Shown in pieces: positions 32,819 to 45,400 of a DNA stretch of 64,000 bases. The notes below the pieces were generated by a model. That model was not told the origin of the DNA. It saw only the letters and a list, made by a program, of their open reading frames with translations, and made no database searches. Origin of the DNA: Crambe crambe (taxonomy: Eukaryota > Porifera > Demospongiae > Poecilosclerida > Crambeidae); assembly GCA_963924555.1 (NCBI GenBank), contig OZ004583.1, positions 5,923,501 to 5,987,500 on the forward strand, given 5' to 3'. The number at the start of each line of letters is the position of its first letter. Within the stretch, counting starts at the first letter, position 1. Made by a program: the position numbers and the translations under genes.

Positions 32819-33330
32819 TTAAAAGACTAACTTGTTTATCTTAGTGAGAATGTCAGCTTCTACACAGTCAGATAGGACGGCCAAAAAGTCATCAATCATC
32901 CAATGAGAGGTATAGCTAGCATTTTTAGCAACTTCCAGCTCAGATAGATAAGAGCATCCAAGAAACTTTCCTAGCTGTAACAAGGAACTAAACTTTGTCT
33001 GACGAGCTATTTCTTCCTTTGCAAGCCAGTATAAGCATTTTAGAGCTCCTTTGATTGCCTGCCGTTGGAAGAATACTTGCTCACTCAAATAAGAACCAAT
33101 GCCACCAGAGAATCTGGTGCTAAAGTTTCAGGTTTAGTGGCATCAATGTGACAAGATCGTTCATGCTCTCGAAGCTTGTCTTTACGGAATTGCTTGCAAG
33201 GTACAGATATCCATGCCATCCGCTTTGTAGACTCGTTATACTTCTGGCAAAGTGCACAAAACATTGATGGCCCACTTACATGGTGAGGATCATAATGGAG
33301 CCAAGGGAATAGCTCTCCCCACTTAGTCAT
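32819..33330 (-). pseudogene. ZNF862/hAT-like zinc-finger protein fragment, frameshifted
   Basis: The first frame (33330-33085) reads WGELFPWLHYDPHHVSG, MFCALCQKYNES and FRKDKLREHERSCHID, a TTF-type zinc-finger pattern of ZNF862/C17orf113-like proteins that are related to hAT transposases. The second frame (33088-32819) continues the family pattern with ALKCLYWLAKEEIARQTKFS and LLQLGKFLGC. The two frames overlap by 4 nt in different phases, so a frameshift or a tiny unrecognised intron separates them. The protein stops far short of a full transposase. Probably a decayed transposon-derived gene. Confidence 0.5.
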
Positions 33331-34261
33331 AGTTGTCCCTATGCTTATTCAACTTGGGTCCTTTTGCTGGCTATAGTACTTACTGGTACTGGAGTAGTCA
33401 ATACTTTCATCAGTGCTACTGGTGCCAGATCCACCAGAGAAATATATAGAAATATTTTCCTTTTCTTAGACATAGCTACAGCTTCAAATACAAACTAGCT
33501 CCTACTGTCCATTGCCGGTTGGTTGTCAGGAAGGTTAGGGGAATAGGTGGATACAATTTGTCCTATGGTTTACACAACTGCATGGATTGTATAGGACACG
33601 AAAGGATCAGGTTTCTTGGGTCCTTGTAAGCCACTACCTATTTCTCATTCCTTACTGACAACCATCCTGAAATCTACAGTACTGTAGCTAGCTAGCTACA
33701 CATGCAAAAAAAAACAACCTCACAATGTAAGTGCATAGGTCAAACCAATGTTTTCATAAGAGCTATTCAAGTAAATGTTCTTGTGTAAACTCAATCAGGG
33801 CAGACAGCCATGTATTTCATATGCTAGGGGAAACATTGTGCTTTGTGGTAAGCTTTCATGTATATAGCTGCCTGCCAATCAACAGCAAAATCTTCTCCTG
33901 GAGTTGAGCATAAATGAATATCAGCTCAAAAAGCCTATAGGAATACTAGCTCGCTCGCTGTGACTTAAATGTTGCACATTGCCCTAGTCTTAAACACTAA
34001 ACCGTAATTCATACCTGAATTCAATAAATGCTCCATCTTGAGAGCATACAAAAAGATGACTGCTATCAGTCCTGATCATTCTCCCAGATCTGACAAAAAA
34101 TAAAAGCTTGTAAATTTTAGGTTAGTAAAATAATTTGCCTACCTCTAGACAAGCAACAAAAAAATGATCACAGGCCAGGCCTGTCAATTCTGAAGGTAGC
34201 ATCGAACCAGTCTCCTTTTTACCTTTCACAGTAGCTAGCTAGCTAGCTAGCGAGTGCTAGT
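33331..34261. other. Intergenic stretch with a dispersed repeat
   Basis: No gene supported. The segment at about 33,855-33,990 (GCTGCCTGCCA, TATAGGAATACTAGCTCGCT, TTGCACATTGCCCTAG) is related to 44,625-44,790. Confidence 0.45.
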
Positions 34262-34341
34262 AGCTAATGCACGTGCTCGATACGCACCGCACCGCGGTGT
34301 ACCGCCGCGCCGCTCCGGCACCTGCACCGCGTACCGGGCCG

Positions 34342-34555
34342 TATGGAGCGCCATCGTGGACAATATTCGATATTCTATGAATCAGCGGTGTATAGGTACT
34401 GAAGGTCGATCTACTGATTCGATCATCTATCTAGATGAGCGGTGTATTGTTATTGAAGGTCGACCTGCTGATTCGATCGATGAGCGGTGTATAGGTACTG
34501 AAGGTCGATCTACTGATTCGATCATCTATCTATCTAGATGAGCGGTGTATAGCTA
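34342..34555. repeat. Left terminal inverted repeat with subterminal tandem units
   Basis: Three direct copies of a ~50-bp unit (GAGCGGTGTATAGGTACTGA, then AGGTCGATCTACTGATTC) follow TATGGAGCGCCATCGTGG. Such arrays are typical transposase binding regions. The inverse is at 39,615-39,853. Confidence 0.9.
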
Positions 34556-34683
34556 TAGTCGCGAAGGGCATAACTGACTCAATGCGCACGCGCACTAGGT
34601 CTATTTATTATTATGTCATCTTGTAAAAACACGTGGAGCGGAGCTTTAGATCATAGAGACCAAGTGTAGTGCAGTTGCTTGAT

Positions 34684-37551
34684 ATGGGGGAGGAAGGAGA
34701 TAAAATTCAGCAGGCCATTACCATTTTAACCGCAGTGGCTCAATCCCAACCTCAATCCCAACAATCTCAACCTCAATCTCAACCTCAAGGCAAGCTTATT
34801 TTATTGCTATTCTTTTTTGTTCTTAGACCTTGGCATTAAATTTTCTTGTCAAAAACTGTCCACAAATTGGAGGGACATGTATAGAGAGATAATTGTTTAA
34901 AAAGTGATCAAAGCAAGTAGATATCTTCAATTTTTAACGTTGACCATAGCTTGGGGAGGCATCATAACTTGAGGGAGGGAGAGAAGGCCTGAGAAACCAT
35001 TATTTAATGAACATCTTTTATCCAAAGGTTCAAGGCAGAGGGCTACTGGTTCGTGCAACCGAGCCCTTGCTGCTGTTCGGTCTATACGGGAGAGGCTAGG
35101 GTCAACTAGTGAAGTGGCAAGAGAGCAGAGGTCAAACTTTTCTCCATATGGGTCATCTAATAAAGGAAAGAAACCCCGTAGCTGGACCACGAAATTTTTT
35201 TGCCTTAGCAACCGTGATTCTTTAAAAGTTCCTTGTGGTCTCCAAGAAAGAGATGATTTAGTTCAGGCTGGCTTGGGAGAGAAGAAAGTTGTAATCCCAG
35301 ACATTGATTGCAGCCAGAAAGAGTTTTATGATGTTCTAATTAAAACTTTTCCGAAACTACAAGGGATCGGTGGATTTGATTTGTTACGCTGCATTCCTAA
35401 TAGTAAAGAACTTGAACCACTTTCAACCACTGTATCCCAGTCACCAAAGTTATTAAAATCAGTTCTTGGTAATGGTCGAATCTTTATCCGTCCCATCCAA
35501 AGAAATATTGATCTGGATATCGATGAGGGCTTAGCTTCATCAGCTGATGTGGTATGAAGATGTACAAGTTATTTCATGATTAATAGTCTGGCTTAGTGTC
35601 TACCCTTATAAGCTGTTGTTTAGTACTGACTTATTTTTAATTGTAGATTAAGGAAAAGTGCATCCATTGTGGGACTGAAATTCCAATACGGGATTTAAGA
35701 AAACATGTTCGTGGCTGTAAATTTGAGAGGTAAAATGACCTGCTTCATAAGCTGAAGTTCATTAAGTTTGTTGCTTATTATAGAATGAAATTTGATTCAT
35801 CAAGTGATTCTGACTTTGAACCTATCTCAGCCAAACAGTCTTGTACCAGGCCAGTGCGTGTTGTATTGTCATCTTCTTCGGATGAGGTATACTTTAATTT
35901 TAGTGAGGACAATCATGGTGTGTTTAGTAGCTCCTTACAACTAGAATGATGTAACCGAAACAGAAAATGCAATTCTAGACCATGTGATTGTGATATCATC
36001 GGAAACAAAGTATATTAATTTTGTTGTTTTGTTTTGTTTACTTATCATAATGGGCAATATCTAATAGTGATCAACCATCTCCAGTCATAGCTCCCAGGAC
36101 TCTCAGAGACATAGTGAAAAAGTTATCACAAAGTATTTCAGACAAGGAGGTTGTTCTTCCAGTGCGAAGGGATCACGTACTTGATGATGCACTACTTAGT
36201 GTCAAGCGCAAGAGCTTCCCACATAGTTATTTTTTGAAGGTTCAAGTGCTGGCTTGTACTTTCACTTTCCTATTAATATTTGAATACCTACTTAGGTTGC
36301 TTTCATTGGGGAGGCTGCTCAGGATGGTGGAGGGCCTGGAAGGGAATTTTGGAGCCTACTTTCAAAGGAAATTAAAAATTCCCTTTTTGAAGGTGTGGAC
36401 AATTGCTGTGTATTGAGGCATGATGCAGTGGGATTGCAGGTAACTACTGATTAATAAATTTTTGGAACATTGGTATTGATCAATATCACAGGCCAGGAAA
36501 TTTTTCTTTGTGGGTAATCTCATGGCAATGGGATTTGTTCAAGGCTGCAGTGGTTTTCCCTTCATGGCCCCTCCAGTATATGAATACTTATGTGGAAAAG
36601 ACATCTCTACTATCTGTGTGAAGAAAACAGATGTACCAAATTGTGAAGTTCAGCTTCTACTTAAAAAAGTACAGATATAGCTACGTACCACTCTGGGTTA
36701 CCCATTGATTTGGAGCTTACCATCCACAATGATTATTTCAAGAGTGCCCAACTGATATTCTAAATAATGCACAGTTAATCTAAGTGATGGGTTCTAATTT
36801 TTAGATTGAGGAAGCAGCAAATGATGGAGACCTTCAGAAGATTTGTTTACAAGATATCGATATGATTCTGGATGCTGGCTATTCAAAACCTATTACTACT
36901 ATTACATCTTTGGGGGTTGATGAGCTGGTATCAACATTGACGTGTCACTACACATTATATAAAAACAAAGCAGTTTTGGACCAGTTAAAAAGTGGATTAA
37001 ACATTCTAGGGGTATATGATGCCATGCACAGCCATTCCGATATCATTGAATCTTTTTTTGTGTGTGGGAAGCAACCACCCCTTACTGGAGGTAGGTATTA
37101 AAAATTATTGGCTTTAATATAAGAGTTTTAACATGACATGCAGCTGTGATCAAAGATCTTTTGCAAACAGTACATTACTCTGAGCCTGGTTCTTCACAAA
37201 GGATCAGAGAAGAAGCTACTTACATGCTATTTCTTGATTTTGTATATGATCTTGAAGGCAAGTCGTTTGTTTCATTGAATTGAGTATTTATGAGTGTTGT
37301 TTATGGTTACAGAGAATGAGGCCAATGGTGTTTCACTGGGACACTTGTTGAGTTTTTTTACAGGAGCCGATTATCCTCCACCAATGGGGTTTCATGTAAA
37401 ACCAGAGTTGCGGTTCAATGGTAGTAATGATTTTCCCACTGCATCAACATGTGCATTGCAGTTAACACTGCCAACAAAACACCAAGCTAGTCAATTTAAA
37501 CAAAAAATGATTTATGCTTTACTTAACCATGGTGGATTTGGGGCATTGTGA
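34684..37551 (+). CDS. HECT-type E3 ubiquitin-ligase-like protein carried by the transposon
   Basis: Eleven exons close in frame to 670 codons: 34684-34789, 35028-35551, 35647-35729, 35784-35886, 35945-36009, 36068-36239, 36296-36439, 36492-36668, 36805-37090, 37144-37257 and 37313-37551. Exon 1 is Gln/Ser/Pro-rich. Exon 3 has a C2HC finger (CIHCGTEIPIRDLRKHVRGC). The C-terminal half is a short HECT domain: FIGEAAQDGGGPGREFWSLL at the start, FFVGNLMAMGFVQG in the middle and, at the end, FFTGADYPPPMGF and PTASTCALQLTLP with the presumed catalytic Cys638, then GGFGAL. This resembles G2E3-like proteins of fish and invertebrates. The predicted role is ubiquitin transfer, perhaps affecting transposition or host proteins; that is inference. 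The introns after exon 1 and exon 10 start with GC instead of GT (AAG|GCAAG). An NRF-1-like ATGCGCACGCGCA lies about 95 bp upstream. Confidence 0.85.
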
Positions 37552-37699
37552 GTTATTTTGCCCCCCTACTGTTTCATTCATACTGACTTTATCTTTTTTT
37601 CCTCCCTCTCCTTCTTTTGTGTACATGTACACACACACAAGAACAAGTTTCTTAATGTATTGATGCAAAATTAAAAATATATATTGGGTATAATGTACT

Positions 37700-39500
37700 T
37701 TACATAGTAATGCTGGAAACAAATGCTCGCGTCATCATGTAAATAGAAATGCCAAGGTCATCACACTGTTCCAATGGATCCACAGATCGTTTCAGTTCAT
37801 CCATTTGTTGACATGTGAAAGGGCACACTGTGGCAGGAATCACAACACTCTCATCATTCTCAGTGTTCAGTGGTCCACTTAAGTCAATTCCATACAAATC
37901 CTGTGGAGATAGAAAAGTCATAATCCTCAGATATAAATAATTATTTACAATTACCATGGCATCATCAAGAACACCTTGCAGTGCTTCATCATCTCCTGAT
38001 CCTTGTGATAAACCTCTAATCCACAGCTGAAAAGGACTGCGGTTTTTTTCAGTACGTAAACGGTGGTGACTATATGATTGCTGAAATATGTTAAGTTGAT
38101 GATTTATTCGAGGAATAAATACATAGTGCAGAGAAAATAGATCACTATTACTTGATGGATTAAGCATTCCATTATCTTCAAGAGTATAAAATAGATGGTA
38201 AAACAGTGATGCACAGCCCATGTATAAGTCTCTCCATAAGCGCTCAATCCGCTGGTTGTGCACACTTTTACCCGTTATACAACTTCCTCTGCCAGGTCCC
38301 CTATCAGGATGATTGAGCATATACTCGGACACTCTTACATTCTCACCACCACGATCGCACCTGACCCTTGAAGGTAATCCAAATTGTTGCACAGCTTCAA
38401 TGAAGCAATTGAGTACAGTTTCTGCTTCATTATTAGTAGAAGCTCGGAGATACACAGGTAATCTTGAATACCCATCTATTCCACCATGGATAACGATACG
38501 CCATCTAATCAGTTTATGATAGCCATCTATGTGCCATAAACTGTTAGGCATACAAACATTGTAGCGTCTCCGATGAAGAACCCGTCTAAATCTTGTCTGT
38601 ACTCCTCTGGGATCAATCCTCAATAAGCTCTCTCTGACTCTGGAACGCTGAATCCGTATCCCCATTCCCCTTAAGAATCCAGCTAAAGATCTCCCTCCTG
38701 ATTCCGGGTGAGAATTCACGAACTGACTGGTAATGGCATCTAACTCTGCATCATCCATCTCTGTGTAGTTGGCTTCCTCTTGCAAACCATATTGAATTAT
38801 CCTTCTTCTGACTGTTTTAGGGGATACTTGCAATAAGTTAGCTATGTCTCGGGTTGAAAATTGTAGTTCTAATAGTGCTATGAGTTGCTCTTCACTAACT
38901 TGAATTTGAGGACGTCCCCTAATGTGACTACAATGATTTATGTCAATAACGAGCTGTATATCTCGAACTAAATCCACAATAGCCTCTACAAGTATGTCCC
39001 CATCTGGTTGAAGCAGCTCTAACACCACATCTCTTAGAAGAAGTTCTGCTTGCACTAGCAAACCATCAATATCCATTTCTATTGATAATAATTCCATATG
39101 ACAAATCAACTACTGTAGCAAAACCTATTATTCATATTGATTCTTACAATACAAGAAAGCCAAAAAACTATGAAGACATACACAACCCATACCAACCAAA
39201 TTAGATCATAATTCTTTTTGCCCTGAAATCATGTAATCATTTTGACTTTCTTTTTTTTTCTCTCTCTCTCTCTCTAAAATTTTCTGTACAAACCTTAATT
39301 TAAGAGTCGATATTCTGGTAGACAGCCTAATAAATTTAATCTACCACACCTTTTTCCATAGTATAAGTTTTCAAAACTTGAATTTGTCAACCACAAATTG
39401 ATAATGATAATCACGTACCTTCATCTGTATTACTAATAATGGATAGCATCCTTGTAATCACATCTTCTACTTCCACCACGAAATCTAGAACATTTTCCAT
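37700..39500 (-). CDS. Integrase-like DDE transposase
   Basis: The main frame (39109-37700) has a helix-turn-helix (LIALLELQFSTRDIANLLQ, then VSPKTVRRR) and an RNase H-like core. The acidic triad is Asp195 (WHIDGYHK), Asp252 (RCDRGGEN) and Glu289 (HNQRIERLWRD) in that frame's numbering. The last two are separated by 36 residues (DD36E). Proposed exons are 39500-39419 (MENVLDFVVEVEDVI...), 39054-37955 and 37900-37700; they join in phase to 460 codons. The 54-nt intron 37,901-37,954 is a multiple of three, so the frame also reads through it. The acceptor at 39,054 is weak; a start at an internal Met near 39,097 is the alternative. It should bind the inverted termini and cut and join the element. 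It ends about 150 bp from the HECT gene's stop. Confidence 0.85.
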
Positions 39501-39614
39501 AATACAACTAGCTACAAGGTTGATCACATGCTAATCACATGCTGATCACATGTCAATGGTGATATCCTGCGCATGCGCAATGCCTAGCGCGGCCAGCTAC
39601 GGCTGGCTACCTAT

Positions 39615-39853
39615 GAAGATAGATGATCGAATCAGTAGATCGACCTATACATCGCTCATCTAGATGATATCAGTAGATCGACCTTCAGTACCTTTACACC
39701 ACTCATCTAGATAGATGATCGAATCAGTAGGTCGACCTTCAATAACAATACACCGCTCATCTAGATAGATGATCGAATCAGTAGATCGACCTTCAGTACC
39801 TATACACCGCTGATTCGTAGAATATCGAATATTGTCCACGATGGCGCTCCATA
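39615..39853. repeat. Right terminal inverted repeat
   Basis: The inverse of the left terminus, including ATCGAATATTGTCCACGATG and GGCGCTCCATA, with three to four subterminal units (GATCGAATCAGTAGATCGAC). The units vary slightly (CAATAACAATACACCGC is the inverse of the left unit with ATTGTTATTG). Confidence 0.9.
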
Positions 39854-40205
39854 GTACCGTACCGGTACCGCGCGCGCATTAGCCTCTCTTTTCCTTTTTT
39901 TGGGGCGGGGGAAAAAGAGAGCCTGCATGGTATCCACTGTTTGCGCATGCGCCAGTTTTTCCCAGAAATCTGGGAATTAGGATATCACTCGGATATTTCC
40001 GCTACACGATCGTCATAATTAATGGGCGCGGTTGCACAACTAGTACAATGCTGCATGCTAGCTATAGTTTTGCTGCTGCATGCTCTACACACTGCCTACG
40101 ATGGGAAGGATACTTCTACCAAACTGGTTATAGAAAGATCTGTTCTACCAGACTCTCCCCTTCATAATGATGCTGGTGAAGCGTTGCTCTGACCATAGAT
40201 ATATG

Positions 40206-40663
40206 TAGTCTGGGCGAGCAGACCTTTCGACCTTTGGGGGGTGGGGCGGGAGGAAAAGAAAGGTCTGGAGACTCTTGACACTACTATTCCGTGTTCCGGA
40301 GGAATGTAATTAAAATCAATATCACATGGAAAGAATGCACGTGCGCCCGCGCGCTCACACCCACGCACCATAGGCATAGCTAGCTATAATTATCTAGCTC
40401 GAGCTCGATCGATCGATGAGAGATAAGTGTGTCTGGTAGATTTACCCATAGCTAGCAAAAGAAGAAGACCGCTTACTAGCTTCACGCATGTACTGTGCTC
40501 ATACATGCGCGCTTATTATTATCTGGTCATGTGACTACTCGAATCTGATTGGCCTATCGAAATTCCTGCAGCAGAGAACACAAAACCATGTCGAGTGTCT
40601 CCAGACCTTTCTTTTCCTCCCGCCCCACCCCCCAAAGGTCGAAAGGTCTGCTCGCCCAGACTA
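40206..40663. mobile_element. 458-bp MITE with ~68-bp near-perfect inverted repeats
   Basis: The left end TAGTCTGGGCGAGCAGACCT and GGGTGGGGCGGGAGGAAAAG is mirrored by CTTTTCCTCCCGCCCCACCC and AGGTCTGCTCGCCCAGACTA. The near-identity of the arms points to recent insertion. Flanks share AGATATA. No protein is encoded. Confidence 0.85.
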
Positions 40664-42208
40664 AGATATAATTATGCTCTGATGATCGACCAACGATGTT
40701 TTGGCCAGTACTACCTCGCTACATCTGCCAGTCTTAGATCAGATAGCCTTCTCTTCTGTGCCAATCACCAGACTACCGTGTTCTAATTATTACATAAGTG
40801 CTCAAAAAGCAGTAATTATTGTCCAGGCAAGATACTTCCTAGCCCCCTGATACTTCTGATGCCCCAGGAGGATCTAAGCATTCTCGAAATATGGGGCTAG
40901 TGACCCAGGGCCGCCGGAACCGCTCCAGCTGGTCAGGCCAAAACCGGACCACTCGTCGATCGAACAACATTGGTAATGGTCGTCAACATTAAAAAATTGC
41001 CCACGTATATATTTTATAGGCGGGTCCGGGTGTGGTTATAAAGTGGGCGTGGTCAGTATTTTCTCATGCACAATAGGTAACACATTTTCATTGCACTGGG
41101 CAGCATTAGGCTCTATTCCCTGCACTAGGCAGATTCATTCATGCACTATAGACCGATTTCAGAGCCTAATTTTAGTCGCCCAAAAAATCCAGTGCAAGTT
41201 TGCAAGTATCCATGATGGTAGCTACTGGATGGCCATGAGAACCAAGCATGTCCTCCTTCACTGTCCCAGCATGGAAAGTTAAGGTTGGGAAACAAGCTGA
41301 CCTTTTGCACTGTCTGGAGAACTGCATAGAGCTGAATGATAAACCAGAAGCAGGGTAACTACAAAAATAATTTGCTTTCTTGGTGAAGCCCCCTTGTGAC
41401 TATGAGGAGGCTGATACACCTGTTAATAAGGGCTACAAGAAGATCCAGATGAGGATGTAGGTATGCTGGAGCGATTCACTATCCTGCTTTATGATCTATA
41501 AATTGATGAAGCTCGCCGAGAATTGTTCACCCATAGATGGACAATGCAGTGCTGGATCAGTCCAGGGGTGAGGTTGAGGGGCCCCTTTTTGTTCCCAAGC
41601 TATTATAAAATGAAAATGCAATTCGACCATGCCTATCTAGCCATGTCTATTTTTCTTTGACAACTTGTGTTTCTCCTCTAAAGTAGTGTAAGTTGAAGAG
41701 AGGACATGTTTCATGTGTGGGTTAACTAAACTAGGAACTAATGCAGTTACTATGGTTACAGTCAAAGAAAGAAGCAATCTATGTATACATGACACATCTA
41801 TTCTGGCTTTCACTTTCAAGGTCACACATTGGATAACTTGGTGCATACTAGCTTACATTTTCAAGGTCACACATTAGATAACTCAGTGCTGTGATTTGAG
41901 GTATGACCTTACATGTCAGTGAATGGCCCACATGGGTCCTCCAAATAACTATGCTCCTTCCCTCATGGTCCAGTGTTTGAGCTGTTAGTCCTGCAACCCC
42001 ACCTATCTAAAAATCCTGGATATCCATGCAGTGTGATTCATAATGGCTGCTGTGAAATGAACAATAAAATGAGCAGCTTTGATAAGCTAGCCTAAGAATT
42101 CAGATGAGTTCAATGTTCCATTTCCAAATGGAATCTCTTTCTTGCCTCCTCCCTGCATGATGTAACATTGTAACATTATAATCTTTAGCTTGATAGCTAG
42201 GTAGACAG

Positions 42209-42245
<37 letters not shown>

Positions 42246-42431
42246 AAGAAGACTTCGTCTAGAATGCTTTCTTTTATCTTTGAAACAAACAGTATCTCTG
42301 TGGGTGAATGATACCTCCTTCAACCTATGTAGCCAGCTATGTATTGTTTTGAGTATAACTATATAGTAGTGGTTTGGGGGGGGGGGGGGGGGATCTTTAC
42401 ACCCTGGTTTTATAGTGAATCAGCTAGCTAT
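40664..42431. other. Intergenic region without supportable genes
   Basis: Only short ORFs with no recognisable motif. Runs of G lie at about 42,211-42,243 and 42,376-42,392 near the 3' end of the decarboxylase gene. Confidence 0.45.
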
Positions 42432-45400
42432 CTATTCTGGATGAGGACCAGTTATAATAGATTCTATATCTATAGCTAATAAGAATTTTCCATACTTTTC
42501 ATTGTCTCTGATGAAGTAATGGACAAATGGCTTTGGAAATCCACAGAATGGCATCCACGCAGACTGGCTGTATGATCCCATATTCTCGTAGAATACCCAG
42601 TCACCTTGATCCAGAGCCGATATCTCAGCAGACTCAACTTTACCAATCTTATCAGCTGCACACACAGAGCCCCACATATAAACAGTCTTGGACTTTTCAT
42701 TTGTGGTTTCTTGACGATCTAGAGTCTGAACAAAATAAATACTGGTAAGCAGAACAACATCACAGTAAACAGCTAACACTGTAATATCTAGTGGCTGGCC
42801 ATACCACAGACCCCCATAGCTGGTTAGCCAATAGTCTGGAGACCTTTCGTTTGTACATAGAAACCCACAGAATTGGTCTTTAGTATAAAATACAATAGGC
42901 TAGGATTTATGCATTAGCTATAACATAGTGACCTGAGGAATTGTAAATTGCAATAGTAACTCTGTAGCTAATGTGTCCAATGGTGGACTGACAGACTTTA
43001 TAGCTGTAGATTTTTCAGAATATTGCTTTGGGTGCATGTATTGGACTTTGAAGTATGATAATACATGTACAGTAACTATAGCTACCAATAGTTAGCTGAC
43101 AGCTTCTTCAATATGTAGATAGTACAAATTTTTTCTGGGGGAAAATATTGTATTAACACACTTCAATTTATTTTGTTACACAGCAGTCATCTATAGAGTT
43201 GTCTATGTGGTTACTTACTTTCTTCAATTTGAGTGGGATAGGTGTGAGAGGATATGAAGGAAAGTAAGACAATGCGTTGAATGAGCCATACTTCCCATCT
43301 GAGAAGATGCAAATGGTTGATCCATCCTCAGCATATTTCTTACAGACCAAACATATGGCTATTGTATAGACAGAACAGCAGAAAAAGCGACCTACGTAGA
43401 ATTACATCATTGAATTAAGGTTTGGTAATAAGTTCATGATCTTTTATCTTTTGGATGGGAATCTTCCAGATAATTAAAAGGACGTACTCCTTCTTTATAT
43501 TGATGCCATATAGCTAGCTAGCTATTATTAACTATATTATTATAAGTCTTCAACTACTATAACACAAAAATTAATAGAGATCCAATATAATTTTATTATG
43601 GAAGAGATATGGAATTAGCACCATGGACTAAAGCACACACATGCACTACTGAAAGGAAATTCCGGATTAGGGATTATATGTATAGCAATGATTGAATGAA
43701 CACATGTGCATAATATTGGTAAGATTACATAATATGTCTATACGTAGCACCATACCAGGTTCAGCAATGACTTTGCTTATGTGAGGGTATTTCCTGACTA
43801 TCTCATCCACGTGAGCATTGATACTGGGACTCAATTCCTCCACGCCCTTCAGGAGGTGTGAGTGCCCTGAGTAGCCACCTCCAATATCGATGACTGTGAA
43901 TTCATAGCCGATTTCTGCACCATAACCAATCAGCTCTTCACAGAGTGTGAGAGTAGCTATGTAAGAAGAAGAGGAGCTACAACCAGACCCGTCCACTCCT
44001 ACACCTAAATGGAAACTGTATATATGAAGAAAAGTCACGTATACAATCAGTCTGGAGGAGAATTTCTTTGAACATACATAGTTGAGATAAAATTAATACT
44101 ATTTTGATGTGAGAAATTTTGATGTGGGATTTGAAGTTTAGAAGTGGATATATAGTTAAAGCATTGGTAAGAGAAGTGGATAATTGGCTAACATTACTTG
44201 TTTAACAAACATTGAGTGTTACATTGTTGAATTTCATGCAGTAGTTACTGTAATTGCAGCGAGTGAGCGCAGCGAGCGAGCTGACTCTCAGGTCATGACT
44301 CATTGAAATTGTAAATATATATATCTATGTCTACACTCCAAAATGCCTCAGGTGTACTGTCCTGCAATAGCGCCCTGCACATGCCATGCTCCAATTGTAA
44401 TTGCTTGATTGATTTCTACATCTCTTTGTTTATAGCATGGTGGATAGTAGGCCTAGGCTTATCTAAGTGGATTGGACATATCTAAGTTACTTAGCTTCTA
44501 TGCATGCAGCTGCCTGCCACTTACAAAGCATAAATGAACTCAGTTCAACAGTCTTTTGGGCAGCAGGCACATTAGACAAGGCTTATCTAAGCCAGTGCTT
44601 TGAGGTAAGCATTACAATTTTTCTATGTATGCAGCTGCCTGCCACTTACATATAAAACTCACATCAAAATCTTCTAAAGAGTTGAAAGCACAATGAATAG
44701 CTAGCTATCAGCACAAAATCCTATAGGAATACTTGCTCGCTCGCTCGCTGTGACTCAAATGTTGTACATTGCCCTAGTTATTAGCATGAAATCTTTATGA
44801 GTTTAAATTTTGTGGTTTTGGGAAAATAGGGAGCCCAGCTATATGTGACACTAATTCTCTAATAATAATTATTCAAGTTCTACATGAATTATCACATAAT
44901 AATTATGGTTCACACTTAAATTAATTGCTACTCCACAAACTTTTCACGTTATGTAGTAACTAAGAAACAGTTACTTCTTAATCACTTTGTAGCCATGCAC
45001 TGGCTTACTGACCTTACTCCAACCACTTCCATGCTGAGTGATTTTGCTTTATTAAGTAGACTTCTGCCTTCTTCCACACTACAGCCGAATTTGTATTTGA
45101 TGCCTTCCACTTTTGTACTATAATATTCATCAATGTCTCTAGGGCGAACACGTAACACCAACCTAAAAGGGAAAGATATTATCACCACAACTATTAGAAT
45201 CTATGTATTACTTTTGTTGGACAAATGATACTATTAGGTATTCTGGATGCTAGTATTCAATAAATACATACATAGTATCCAAAATAATATCCAAAATAGT
45301 GTCCAAAATAGTATCCAAAATAGTATCCAAAATAATATCCAAAATAGTATCCAAAATAGTATCCAAAATAGAATATGAAATAGTACCTTTGGAAAGTTTT

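Larger units (their letters stand above)
34262..39880. mobile_element. 5.6-kb DNA transposon with HECT-ligase-like gene and integrase-like transposase
   Basis: Long inverted termini are the left block 34,342-34,555 and the right block about 39,615-39,853. Both share TATGGAGCGCCATCGTGGAC, ATATTCGATATTCTA and several tandem copies of a ~50-bp unit containing GCGGTGTATAGGTACTGAAG, GTCGATCTACTGATTCGATC and ATCTATCTAGATGA. Outside this core a weaker, GC-rich inverted similarity continues to about 34,262 and 39,880. The element contains two intact-looking convergent genes whose stops are about 150 bp apart. No clear target-site duplication was identified, so the exact ends are uncertain. I read it as an autonomous cut-and-paste element of an integrase-like (Ginger/IS3EU-like) group; the subgroup is unverified. 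Confidence 0.85.
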
